The notes under the pieces were generated by a model, which was not told the origin of the DNA, ran no database searches, and was given only the letters and a program-made list of their open reading frames with translations. A stretch of 7,914 bases of DNA from Erysipelotrichaceae bacterium (GTDB taxonomy: Bacteria; Bacillota_I; Bacilli_A; Erysipelotrichales; Erysipelotrichaceae): assembly GCA_024681275.1 (NCBI GenBank), contig JAILBD010000072.1, forward strand, positions 1 through 7,914, read 5' to 3'. Numbering within the stretch: the first letter of the stretch is position 1; each line of letters starts with the position of its first letter. The translations under genes were made by a program, and so were the position numbers. Below are positions 1 to 5,399 of the stretch, piece by piece.

Positions 1-548
1 CAGTTGCATAGGACAGGCAGCACATCTTCCATGTGATGGCGTTTGGCAAACTCCGCATTCGGGCACTGGGTAAAACTGTAACGGACGACGCCGTTTTCCT
101 TGTCGTAAGTACAATAGCCCATGCGGAAGGACTCCGGAAACGTTTTGATCTCTTCAACGCGGATATCGTTGGCTTTCTGAAAGATCTTGCTGGCCAGTTT
201 GTTGTCCAGCTTCCGGTTCAGATCGAACACTTTCCCCATCGCATCAAAAGACCCAAAAAAGCTCTTGTATATATCCTGCTGAACTTCTTCAAGAGGCGGT
301 TTATCCGGAATAACGGCATACCAGGCAAAGATCAGGATCGGATCATAGATGCTGGTCGTGATCTTCAGCCCGCCTAACGCCGGCTCGTCCTTCAGGTATT
401 CGCAATACTGAAGCTGGATCTTCTCCCATAGCTTCGCTGCGGCCTCAGCGTCGTAGTAACGATGCAGGAGTTTCAGGACACACTTTTTGACATTCTTTGA
501 ATAGACCTTGTGTTTTGTCAGATCTATCGGCAGATCCTTTTCTTTCAT
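1..548 (-). CDS. L-2-amino-thiazoline-4-carboxylate (ATC) hydrolase family protein, C-terminus outside window
   Basis: 182 codons are visible from the ATG at 548; the reading frame is still open at base 1, so the C-terminal part (perhaps about 50 residues, judging from family length) is missing. The segment at residues 161-182, with CPNAEFAKRHH followed by VLPVLCN, matches the conserved C-terminal core that I recall for Pfam ATC_hydrolase proteins, including C162 and C181. The founding enzyme, in Pseudomonas, opens the thiazoline ring of L-ATC to N-carbamoyl-L-cysteine on the way to cysteine. Most Bacillota members are untested and could act on other substrates, so the name is a family label. 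No signal peptide or membrane segment is seen, so it is probably cytoplasmic. It is the fourth gene of the HMA operon. Its ribosome binding site (AGAGGA, 558-563) abuts the stop codon of the methyltransferase gene upstream, which suggests translational coupling. Confidence 0.85.
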   Translation of the reverse strand, partial: MKEKDLPIDLTKHKVYSKNVKKCVLKLLHRYYDAEAAAKLWEKIQLQYCEYLKDEPALGGLKITTSIYDPILIFAWYAVIPDKPPLEEVQQDIYKSFFGSFDAMGKVFDLNRKLDNKLASKIFQKANDIRVEEIKTFPESFRMGYCTYDKENGVVRYSFTQCPNAEFAKRHHMEDVLPVLCN

Positions 549-563
549 AACCTGGTATCCTCT

Positions 564-1244
564 TTATTTCCTGCAGCAGAAGCAGCCGATCCCTTCTACC
601 ATGGTGACTTCCGCTTCCTTGTAGAGTCCGGAAAGACGCGTTCGCAGACTTTGTTCCGTCTCATATGGCGGCGTGAAAAAGCCCTTCGGCTGATACAGAT
701 GCCTGATGAACCAGTCGGTGCGTTTATGACCGCCCTGCACGTAGAAACAGCCGCAGAAGGTCCCGCCCGCTTTCAGTACCCGGTAGGTCTCACGATAGGC
801 TGCTTCCTTGTCCGGGAAGGCGTGAAAGCCGTTGAGTGACAGCACGATATCGAAGCTCTCATCTTCAAAAGGCAATGCCCCGACATCGCCCTGCAGGAAG
901 GTGATGTTCCTGATCCCGATGTCCCTGGCCTTTTCCTGCGCCGACGCCATCATGTTCTCTGAGTAATCCAGACAGGTGATATCCGCATCCGGAAGATCGC
1001 GGTAGACCGGCATGGTCAGCACGCCCGTCCCAACAGGTATCTCCAGCAATTTCCCGGAGAAATCTTCCGGGATCCCCGACAAGGCTTTTTCCAGGTACCG
1101 GAGATTCTCTTCCCCGTCCATGTTCCAGACGATCCGGAAGATCGCCTTTCCAAGAAACGTGGAATACGTCATCATCCCATCATAGAAGCTGGCATGACCG
1201 CCCGTCAGCTTATAGGCGTTTTTGATCTGTTCTTTTCTCGTCAT
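564..1244 (-). CDS. Class I SAM-dependent methyltransferase (UbiE/Methyltransf_11 type)
   Basis: 226 residues with a complete Rossmann-type SAM fold. Motif I is LLEIPVGTGV (67-75 region), the ribose-binding acidic residue is D93 in TCLDYS, the adenine-site motif is GDVGALPFEDESFD (119-132), and the post-motif LKAGGTF lies at 157-163. The N-terminus (about 10-40) resembles the small-molecule C- or O-methyltransferases related to UbiE. The substrate cannot be read from the sequence. The C-terminus ends in a Cys cluster (C221, C223, C224), which is notable in an operon that starts with a metal-binding protein. The GGAGG ribosome binding site at 1251-1255 lies within the last codons of the upstream gene, and only two bases separate that stop from this ATG, so the two are probably translationally coupled. 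Very likely a real methyltransferase; the partner substrate is unknown. Confidence 0.93.
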   Translation of the reverse strand: MTRKEQIKNAYKLTGGHASFYDGMMTYSTFLGKAIFRIVWNMDGEENLRYLEKALSGIPEDFSGKLLEIPVGTGVLTMPVYRDLPDADITCLDYSENMMASAQEKARDIGIRNITFLQGDVGALPFEDESFDIVLSLNGFHAFPDKEAAYRETYRVLKAGGTFCGCFYVQGGHKRTDWFIRHLYQPKGFFTPPYETEQSLRTRLSGLYKEAEVTMVEGIGCFCCRK

Positions 1245-1246
1245 GT

Positions 1247-2080
1247 TTATCCTCCGAAAACGATCTTTACGATCTTCATCCTTACCAGACCGTCACAGAA
1301 GCGGATCATCAGCTTGTGAAACAAGCCGACGTTTTTATAGATATCCCGGTAGCCGCGCATATAGCTCCTGGCTGTAACGGAAGAGAAATGATCGCTCCAT
1401 CCGCACAGTTCTTTCTCATCTTCCAAAGAGAAAAAGGCGCTCACATTGCTGATCCCGGCCTCTTTCAGCCATGTCTTTCGCATCAGTTTCGCACCACGCT
1501 CGTTGCAGGTATCGAAAGCCAGGACCGCTCCCGGAAAACGTTCCGCCATCCTGGAAAAGAGCTTTTTGACATCTTCGGTTTTGAAATAATAGAAAACACC
1601 TGCCGCAAAGAAGACTGCGCCACTTGAAGCATCGATCTGATCCATCCACCTGTGATCGTTGAGGTCGCCGGAGAAGTTTTTCTCGCGTTTTTTGGCCGGA
1701 AGCAAGTCGCTTCGCACCTTGATCACGTCCGGCAGGTCGATGTTATAACCCATGCACTGCCCGTTATCGACTTTTGAAAAGGTGTCATCCAGACCGCAGC
1801 CCAGATTGACTACAGCCGCTTTTGGATGATCCTTCAGGTATGCCTCCACTTCATAGCGAAGATCGTACTGCCGCTGAGCCACCTCTATGGCTCCGAACAG
1901 GCCGGCGACTGATTCCATCTTCTTACGCTTATCCGCAAAATCATAGTCCAGGCAATCGCAGATCCTTTCAGCCTCCGGATCGGAAAACAGCTCCGGAAAA
2001 CGCTCGGAGCAAACAAGTCTCCCGAAGAGTGGGATGACCAGAGTCTCCTGTACCGTGTTTTTCTCAATGTGATATTTCAT
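1247..2080 (-). CDS. LCM/COG3315-family SAM-dependent methyltransferase
   Basis: 277 residues from the ATG at 2080. The protein matches the leucine carboxyl methyltransferase-like family (PF04072, COG3315), whose bacterial members methylate small molecules such as polyketide-type hydroxyl or carboxyl groups. Visible signatures are TLVIPLFGR near residues 13-21, the SAM motif VVNLGCGLDDTF (90-101), the acidic loop IDLPDVI (114-120), and the GVFYYF strand (161-166). An in-frame ATG at 2128 would add 16 residues and overlap the HMA gene by 10 bases. I prefer 2080 because GAGAGG lies six bases upstream and because family members normally begin shortly before the IPLFGR segment. Second gene of the HMA operon, probably cytoplasmic. 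The methyl acceptor is unknown; protein phosphatase methylation, the role of eukaryotic homologues, is unlikely in this context. Confidence 0.92.
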   Translation of the reverse strand: MKYHIEKNTVQETLVIPLFGRLVCSERFPELFSDPEAERICDCLDYDFADKRKKMESVAGLFGAIEVAQRQYDLRYEVEAYLKDHPKAAVVNLGCGLDDTFSKVDNGQCMGYNIDLPDVIKVRSDLLPAKKREKNFSGDLNDHRWMDQIDASSGAVFFAAGVFYYFKTEDVKKLFSRMAERFPGAVLAFDTCNERGAKLMRKTWLKEAGISNVSAFFSLEDEKELCGWSDHFSSVTARSYMRGYRDIYKNVGLFHKLMIRFCDGLVRMKIVKIVFGG

Positions 2081-2086
2081 TTTAGA

Positions 2087-2092
2087 CCTCTC
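2087..2092 (-). promoter_or_regulatory. Ribosome binding site deciding the start of the LCM-type methyltransferase
   Basis: GAGAGG on the minus strand, six bases before the ATG at 2080. The alternative ATG at 2128 is preceded only by a weaker GAAGAG about nine bases away, inside the HMA gene. Confidence 0.6.
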
Positions 2093-2118
2093 ATTCAGAC
2101 ACAGGTCCTGATCTTTGT

Positions 2119-2373
2119 CTATTTCCATCCAAACAGACTCTTCTTTTCATAAGGCAGCGATTCAATATCCAGACAGGTATAACCTGTGGCATCGATGGCA
2201 GCTTTCAGACTATCCATATCCACAGCCTCCTCCGTCAGGAAAGAGGCTTCCTTTTTGTTTCTTGAAGCACTGACCCTCTTCGCTTCCGGTATGGCTTTAC
2301 GGATCGCATCGCAGACATGCGCCTCGCACATCCCGCACATCATTCCATCGATCTTCATTGTCGTTTTGATCAT
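2119..2373 (-). CDS. Small heavy-metal-associated (HMA) domain protein, CopZ-like
   Basis: 84 residues, essentially a single HMA domain with a ferredoxin-like beta-alpha-beta-beta-alpha-beta pattern. The metal-binding loop is GMMCGMC (10-16), with ligands C13 and C16 as in copper chaperones and P-type ATPase HMA domains; the second helix and last strand follow at LKAAIDATGYT (57-67). The tail YEKKSLFGWK recalls small Bacillota HMA proteins rather than classical CopZ. Extra Cys at 21 and 67 and Met at 11, 12 and 15 surround the site. It probably binds Cu(I) or another soft metal in the cytoplasm. AGAGGA at 2381-2386 gives a seven-base spacing to the ATG. It is the first gene after a strong promoter carrying an operator-like inverted repeat, which suggests metal-responsive expression. 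A free-standing chaperone is most likely; metal identity and partner are unknown, and no copper ATPase lies in the window. Confidence 0.93.
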   Translation of the reverse strand: MIKTTMKIDGMMCGMCEAHVCDAIRKAIPEAKRVSASRNKKEASFLTEEAVDMDSLKAAIDATGYTCLDIESLPYEKKSLFGWK

Positions 2374-2429
2374 TCCACTATCCTCTTTTCTTTACAATGA
2401 TTGAAACTATCTTCGAAATCTTTCTAATG

Positions 2430-2445
2430 TCTGCATTCCTGCAGA
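2430..2445 (-). other. Leader hairpin with GNRA-type loop
   Basis: On the minus-strand transcript, TCTGCA pairs perfectly with TGCAGA around a GGAA loop, which fits the stable GNRA tetraloop class. It sits about 35 bases into the predicted 105-base leader of the HMA operon and about 55 bases before the start codon. No U-run follows, so it is not an obvious attenuator. It may stabilise the mRNA 5' end or be incidental. Confidence 0.4.
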
Positions 2446-2459
2446 ACGATGATCGAACA

Positions 2460-2481
2460 ATAGTTAGTCTATGCTAACTAT
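2460..2481 (-). promoter_or_regulatory. Operator-like perfect inverted repeat at the transcription start (TTAG-N6-CTAA)
   Basis: Arms ATAGTTAG (2460-2467) and CTAACTAT (2474-2481) are perfectly complementary over 8 bases, separated by a 6-base centre. The repeat covers roughly +1 to +22 of the promoter at 2487-2515, an ideal place for a repressor to block polymerase. The TTAG...CTAA half sites resemble those in DtxR/IdeR-family (Fe/Mn-responsive) boxes, although the spacing differs from the classical 19-base box. It does not resemble the CopY box (TACA-N2-TGTA). Control by a metal-dependent repressor is inference, supported by the HMA protein encoded directly downstream. Confidence 0.6.
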
Positions 2482-2486
2482 ATATG

Positions 2487-2515
2487 ATTATAACTTTATA
2501 GTGACCTCTTATCAA
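2487..2515 (-). promoter_or_regulatory. Vegetative (sigma-70/sigma-A) promoter of the HMA operon
   Basis: Minus-strand -35 box TTGATA (2510-2515) and -10 box TATAAT (2487-2492) are separated by exactly 17 bases; the -10 is perfect and the -35 matches five of six consensus bases. The predicted start is near 2480, giving a leader of about 105 bases to the HMA ATG. It is the only near-consensus promoter I find in the window. It lies directly behind the terminator of the upstream block, so the two blocks should be separate transcription units. Confidence 0.75.
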
Positions 2516-2522
2516 GAAAGCA

Positions 2523-2538
2523 TCGCAAATACTTGCGA
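2523..2538. repeat. Short inverted repeat just upstream of the -35 box
   Basis: TCGCAA (2523-2528) and TTGCGA (2533-2538) are perfect inverted arms around a 4-base spacer. The repeat ends eight bases upstream of the -35 box, roughly -43 to -58 from the predicted start. The position suits an activator or second regulator site, but the arms are short and chance is possible. Confidence 0.3.
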
Positions 2539-2549
2539 CCTGTTCCATG

Positions 2550-2591
2550 AAAAAGACGAGTGAGGATCCGTCTGGTCCGTCCACTCGTCTT
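2550..2591 (-). terminator. Intrinsic terminator of the nitrilase-ended block
   Basis: AAGACGAGTG (2553-2562) and CACTCGTCTT (2582-2591) form a perfect 10-base stem around a 19-base loop. In the minus-strand transcript the stem runs into a stretch of five T residues (2550-2554). It lies about 90 bases after the stop of the nitrilase-family gene and just before the promoter of the next operon. Bases 2592-2679 between that stop and the hairpin show nothing else I can interpret. Confidence 0.8.
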
Positions 2592-2679
2592 CATCAAAAA
2601 TCTGTGCTATGAACGGGTGTTTTCTATTGAAACCTGATCGTTAACTCTTACACGTCACAGACCAGGATCGATCAAAACA

Positions 2680-3393
2680 CTACTGAATGTCAACGATCAG
2701 GATTCCTTCTTCATCGAAAGGGATCTTTGCGACCGTCCGACCTTTTCTGAAGTGAAAGGATCCGCCGTGATTCAAGGGACTGCTGTCGATCGGATTGATC
2801 ATAAGTGCATCGTCTGCCACCAGTGCCGCCTGTGCCGCATACTCTTCAAGGACTCCGTCGTTCCATTCCTCAAGTGAGAAATTGACATATACCGGCCATA
2901 TGAGAAGACCCTTCGTTTTGAATCGATCGGGAAAGTCCCAAAGATCGCCGCACAGGGCAATCGTAATCTCTTTCCCGCCCAGAAGAAACGATCCGCTTTC
3001 CTCTCCCTCGCAATAATGTTCATCTGTTTTTGAAAACTCCTTCCAGCCTTTTGAGATACGCCTGTAATTATGAACGATCTTGCCCTCTGATAGGACGACA
3101 CAGGATGAATAGATCTTTTCCTGATCCCTTTCAATGTATCCCGTGATCAAAGAGATACCGTATTGAAGCGTCCATCTTTTCAGCTGTTCAATGGCGTCGG
3201 AAGACAGCTCGACTGCCACAGACCTGTCGATCTCATGATCCCAGCATAAAGCATCGAATCCCTGCAGGAACGCTTCACCAAAACAAAGCAGATCCACCTT
3301 CCCTTCAGAACGCTTCATCGCAAGTTCGATCTGGGACATGTTGAACCGGATATTACGATTCTCACATCGGTATGAAACCAGTCCGATCCGCAT
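2680..3393 (-). CDS. Carbon-nitrogen hydrolase (nitrilase superfamily) protein
   Basis: 237 residues, slightly short for the superfamily (usually 250-300). The Glu-Lys-Cys catalytic triad is in order: E40 in CFGEAFLQG, K115 in YRRISKGWKE, and the nucleophile C148 in IALCGDLWD. The N-terminus MRIGLVSYRC is the first strand of the alpha-beta-beta-alpha fold, and the C-terminal part contains NPIDSSPLNHGGS and a final strand ILIVDIQ. Members hydrolyse non-peptide C-N bonds of nitriles, amides or carbamoyl amino acids; the substrate class cannot be assigned here because the usual residues after the Cys are altered (GDLWDFPDRF). GGAGGA at 3397-3402 is an excellent ribosome binding site with short spacing. 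Probably cytoplasmic. Last gene before the terminator at 2550-2591, 30 bases after the Nudix stop. Confidence 0.92.
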   Translation of the reverse strand: MRIGLVSYRCENRNIRFNMSQIELAMKRSEGKVDLLCFGEAFLQGFDALCWDHEIDRSVAVELSSDAIEQLKRWTLQYGISLITGYIERDQEKIYSSCVVLSEGKIVHNYRRISKGWKEFSKTDEHYCEGEESGSFLLGGKEITIALCGDLWDFPDRFKTKGLLIWPVYVNFSLEEWNDGVLEEYAAQAALVADDALMINPIDSSPLNHGGSFHFRKGRTVAKIPFDEEGILIVDIQ

Positions 3394-3423
3394 TTTTCCT
3401 CCACAAAAACTGAGTTTTCACTT

Positions 3424-3939
3424 TCATTTCAGCAATCCGTCCTCGATCAAAACCTCAAGCACCCGCGCTTCTCTTTCCAACATCATTTGATGAAGGCTTT
3501 CTGTCACGTTTCGATTCTTATTTATTGCCAACGCAGGCTCTACAAACTCCAATCGATATGATTCCTGCGCCTCATAATCATCCAGCTGCTGAGATCCCAA
3601 TTCGTCCTGCGCTTCACAGAGGTAATAGTAATTATCCTGCACAAAACATTCGGTGGGATCCAGATCGCTTTTCTGGATCCTGTGCACATAGCCATATTCT
3701 TTAACCGATCCAGGAACGACGATCAAGCCGGTCTCTTCCCGGGTCTCCCGTATCATGGCTTCCACAGGATCCTCGTCTTTTTCTATCCCTCCTCCGGGAA
3801 ACTTGTAGTGATCGTATTTCAGGCTGTGGACCATAGCGATCCTGCCGTCTCTGATGATGATGCTTCTTGCGGAATCACGTCTAAAAGTATGTGTACATTG
3901 ACTATGATCCTTTTGATCCATTTCAAACAGCAATCTCAT
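3424..3939 (-). CDS. Nudix hydrolase
   Basis: 171 residues from the ATG at 3939. A complete Nudix box (G-x5-E-x7-RE-x2-EE-x-G-L) begins at GGIEKDE and ends at RETREETGL, residues 50-72 counted from this start; it supplies the Glu side chains that bind Mg2+ for cleaving X-linked nucleoside diphosphates. Before it, ARSIIIRDGRIAMVHS and YDHYKFPGG form the first strands of the fold; after it, a YYYLCEAQDE strand and a charged helical C-terminus. The substrate cannot be predicted. An in-frame ATG at 3969 would add ten residues, but GGAG lies eight bases before 3939 and the MRLLFEMDQKD start is typical of related Nudix proteins. It sits between the small 80-residue protein and the nitrilase gene, likely in the same transcript. 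A 9-base inverted repeat lies inside the gene at 3656-3680. Confidence 0.94.
   Translation of the reverse strand: MRLLFEMDQKDHSQCTHTFRRDSARSIIIRDGRIAMVHSLKYDHYKFPGGGIEKDEDPVEAMIRETREETGLIVVPGSVKEYGYVHRIQKSDLDPTECFVQDNYYYLCEAQDELGSQQLDDYEAQESYRLEFVEPALAINKNRNVTESLHQMMLEREARVLEVLIEDGLLK
3656..3680. repeat. 9-base perfect inverted repeat inside the Nudix gene
   Basis: GGATCCAGA (3656-3664) and TCTGGATCC (3672-3680) are perfect complements around a 7-base loop. It lies in the coding region for the IQKSDLD segment and would form a stable mRNA hairpin. There is no U-run, so it is not a terminator. Possibly incidental. Confidence 0.35.
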
Positions 3940-3947
3940 TCGTTTTT

Positions 3948-3951
3948 CTCC
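3948..3951 (-). promoter_or_regulatory. Ribosome binding site favouring the 3939 start of the Nudix gene
   Basis: GGAG on the minus strand, eight bases before the ATG at 3939. The alternative ATG at 3969 has GGGAAGAG immediately adjacent, which places the core too close to the start. Confidence 0.5.
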
Positions 3952-3994
3952 ATATCCATTCCATTTCATCTCTTCCCGCTTCGTTTTGGAAGCA

Positions 3995-4237
3995 TCAGAT
4001 CTCCTTCACAAAACGGCGCTGAGCAATCCTTATGTGCTCTGGCGGGATCTCCTCTTTGTGCTTTCTCAAGTAAAGGAAAAGCGCTCTGCGATCTATCTTT
4101 TCAAGCTTTTCCAGCCAGATCTGAAACGATTCCGGATTCCCGGCTTCGATGAGGTGCGGTGCCAGCATGACGAAATCCGCCAGAGATGTGAAATAGTCAT
4201 TCATGGAATTTCCTGTATCAGGTTTTGGATAACTCAT
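3995..4237 (-). CDS. Small protein of unknown function
   Basis: 80 residues from the ATG at 4237; I do not recognise the family. It is predicted soluble and mostly helical: a polar leader MSYPKPDTGNS, a hydrophobic helix YFTSLADFVMLAPHLI, then amphipathic, charged helices around WLEKLEKIDRRALFLYL and a basic C-terminus RIAQRRFVKEI. There is no Cys, signal peptide or membrane span. GGGTGG six bases upstream is a moderate ribosome binding site. An internal ATG at 4204 (69 residues, MNDYFTSL...) has a better AGGA site and is a real alternative start. It lies 56 bases after the membrane protein gene and 55 bases before the Nudix gene in the same direction. Coding character is supported by the placement and normal codon use, but function is open. 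Confidence 0.7.
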   Translation of the reverse strand: MSYPKPDTGNSMNDYFTSLADFVMLAPHLIEAGNPESFQIWLEKLEKIDRRALFLYLRKHKEEIPPEHIRIAQRRFVKEI

Positions 4238-4293
4238 GATGTTCCACCCTTTCTTACAAGCCTGTCTGGCCAGCAGCCATCTCCTGTGTCGTT

Positions 4294-4740
4294 TTATTCA
4301 TGCACAGAGACATTCTTCTGTGTCACATAAATGTGACCGATACCAAACAGAAGCGCAAATATCACCAACAGCCAGTGATGCAGAAGCAGTCCGCTCAACA
4401 GGAATATGCAAGTTGGCAACACCGCCAGAGCTAAAGCCCGTTTTCTCGTTTTCCTTCTTAGATAGCTTATGAAGATGATCCAATAAGCAGCCAGCAGGCA
4501 CCCATTCCCCATCAGATAAAGGATCATTTCAAACACACTGGAAAAGCCAAATTTCCAGATCAGGAGCGGCATCCACATCAGTATGATGCATGCATACCTG
4601 CCGATCTGCTCGATCACATTCATGAATCGATCCGTACATTTGTTCTTCTCGTCCCTGTTTTTGATCACATAGATGATGTTCGGTACCATCATCAGGATCA
4701 CGATCACCGCTCCGAAAACATTGATCCATCCAAATTCCAT
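4294..4740 (-). CDS. Five-helix integral membrane protein of unknown function
   Basis: 148 residues. Hydrophobic segments at about 4-26, 47-65, 70-94, 102-120 and 121-139 suggest five membrane helices joined by short basic loops (KNRDEKNK near 27-34, RRKTRKR near 95-101). By the positive-inside rule both of these loops are cytoplasmic. Recognisable stretches are MEFGWINVFG at the start, EQIGRYACIILMW (44-56) and LLVIFALLFGIGHIYVT near the end; I recall similar hypothetical membrane proteins in Clostridia but no function. No transporter or enzyme motif is visible. GGAGAG about eight bases before the ATG supports the start. The 101-base gap to the upstream GNAT gene shows no convincing promoter. 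Confidence 0.88.
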   Translation of the reverse strand: MEFGWINVFGAVIVILMMVPNIIYVIKNRDEKNKCTDRFMNVIEQIGRYACIILMWMPLLIWKFGFSSVFEMILYLMGNGCLLAAYWIIFISYLRRKTRKRALALAVLPTCIFLLSGLLLHHWLLVIFALLFGIGHIYVTQKNVSVHE

Positions 4741-4841
4741 ATAAATCTCTCCACAAGAAACTGATCATCATATTTTGATGGCACAAGCAGCACACCATCT
4801 CATCGGTCTGACGATCAAGAAACAGATCAAAACCTGAATGC

Positions 4842-5354
4842 CTACAGTTTCAATACTGCGGGTATTTCATCCCATCCTTCGGGCATCTTCTCCGTTTCCA
4901 CGAATCCGAAAGACTGGTACAGTTTTCTGGCGACATCATTTTCTGGTTCATAGGAAAGCCAGCAGTATTCCGCTTCCCCGCAAGGCCATGTCCTGATAAA
5001 GTTCAGGGCAAGCTTCATTGCAGCTTTCCCATAGCCTTTCTTCTGATGATCCTTATCGATCATAAAGCGCCAGATCAGATAATTGTTCGTGAGTAAAGGA
5101 AACTTCTCCCTGTCGGCTTCTTCATCTGTGATGTCATATCCGATCATCAGAAATCCGACAGGCGTATCTCCGTCATAGATCCCGAAAGGCTGAGCGTATC
5201 TCCCGTTTGTAATATTGGCATAGGCTTCCGCAAGGCTGTAACAGTTGTTGGCAACAAAGTTGTACTGTGATTTATGCGGTCTTAGATCGATCAGATCGTC
5301 AAAATTCTTTGTATCTACTTTTACAAGTCGAACGTTTCTATCTTCCATATTCAT
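4842..5354 (-). CDS. GNAT family N-acetyltransferase (polyamine acetyltransferase-like)
   Basis: 170 residues with a full GNAT fold. The acetyl-CoA pyrophosphate loop is QKKGYGK (104-110), following the IWRFMID strand (94-100); the later strand and helix contain CGEAEYCWLSYEPENDVARKLYQSFGF (125-151), a pattern that I associate with SpeG/BltD-like spermine/spermidine acetyltransferases. The N-terminal FVANNCYSLAEAY (33-45) and PFGIYDGDTPVGFLMIGYD (56-74) segments also fit this group. The likely reaction is acetyl transfer from acetyl-CoA to a primary amine; polyamine specificity is inference from resemblance. The start at 5354 has AAGGAG about eight bases upstream; the ATG at 5348 is too far from it. 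It lies 45 bases after the tandem GNAT gene and probably shares its transcript. Confidence 0.93.
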   Translation of the reverse strand: MNMEDRNVRLVKVDTKNFDDLIDLRPHKSQYNFVANNCYSLAEAYANITNGRYAQPFGIYDGDTPVGFLMIGYDITDEEADREKFPLLTNNYLIWRFMIDKDHQKKGYGKAAMKLALNFIRTWPCGEAEYCWLSYEPENDVARKLYQSFGFVETEKMPEGWDEIPAVLKL

Positions 5355-5399
5355 TTTTCATTCTCCTTTATTCTTCCTGCGTCATTTCATCGGTCTGCT

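Noticed and set aside
33..377. Plus-strand open frame of 114 residues at the left edge
   Set aside because: It is antisense to the ATC-hydrolase-family gene, whose own sequence is clearly conserved.
3682..4152. A 156-residue open frame on the plus strand
   Set aside because: It overlaps the Nudix gene and the small unknown gene in antisense, with no ribosome binding site and no plausible protein family.
4765..4780. Possible hairpin CATCA/TGATG in the gap after the single-domain GNAT gene
   Set aside because: The stem is only five AT-rich base pairs with no proper T-run, too weak to call a terminator.
4800..5397. An 11-base direct repeat (TCATCGGTCTG) in two intergenic gaps, at 4800-4810 and 5387-5397
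   Set aside because: Several 11-base matches are expected by chance in a window of this size, and no third copy or surrounding similarity was seen.
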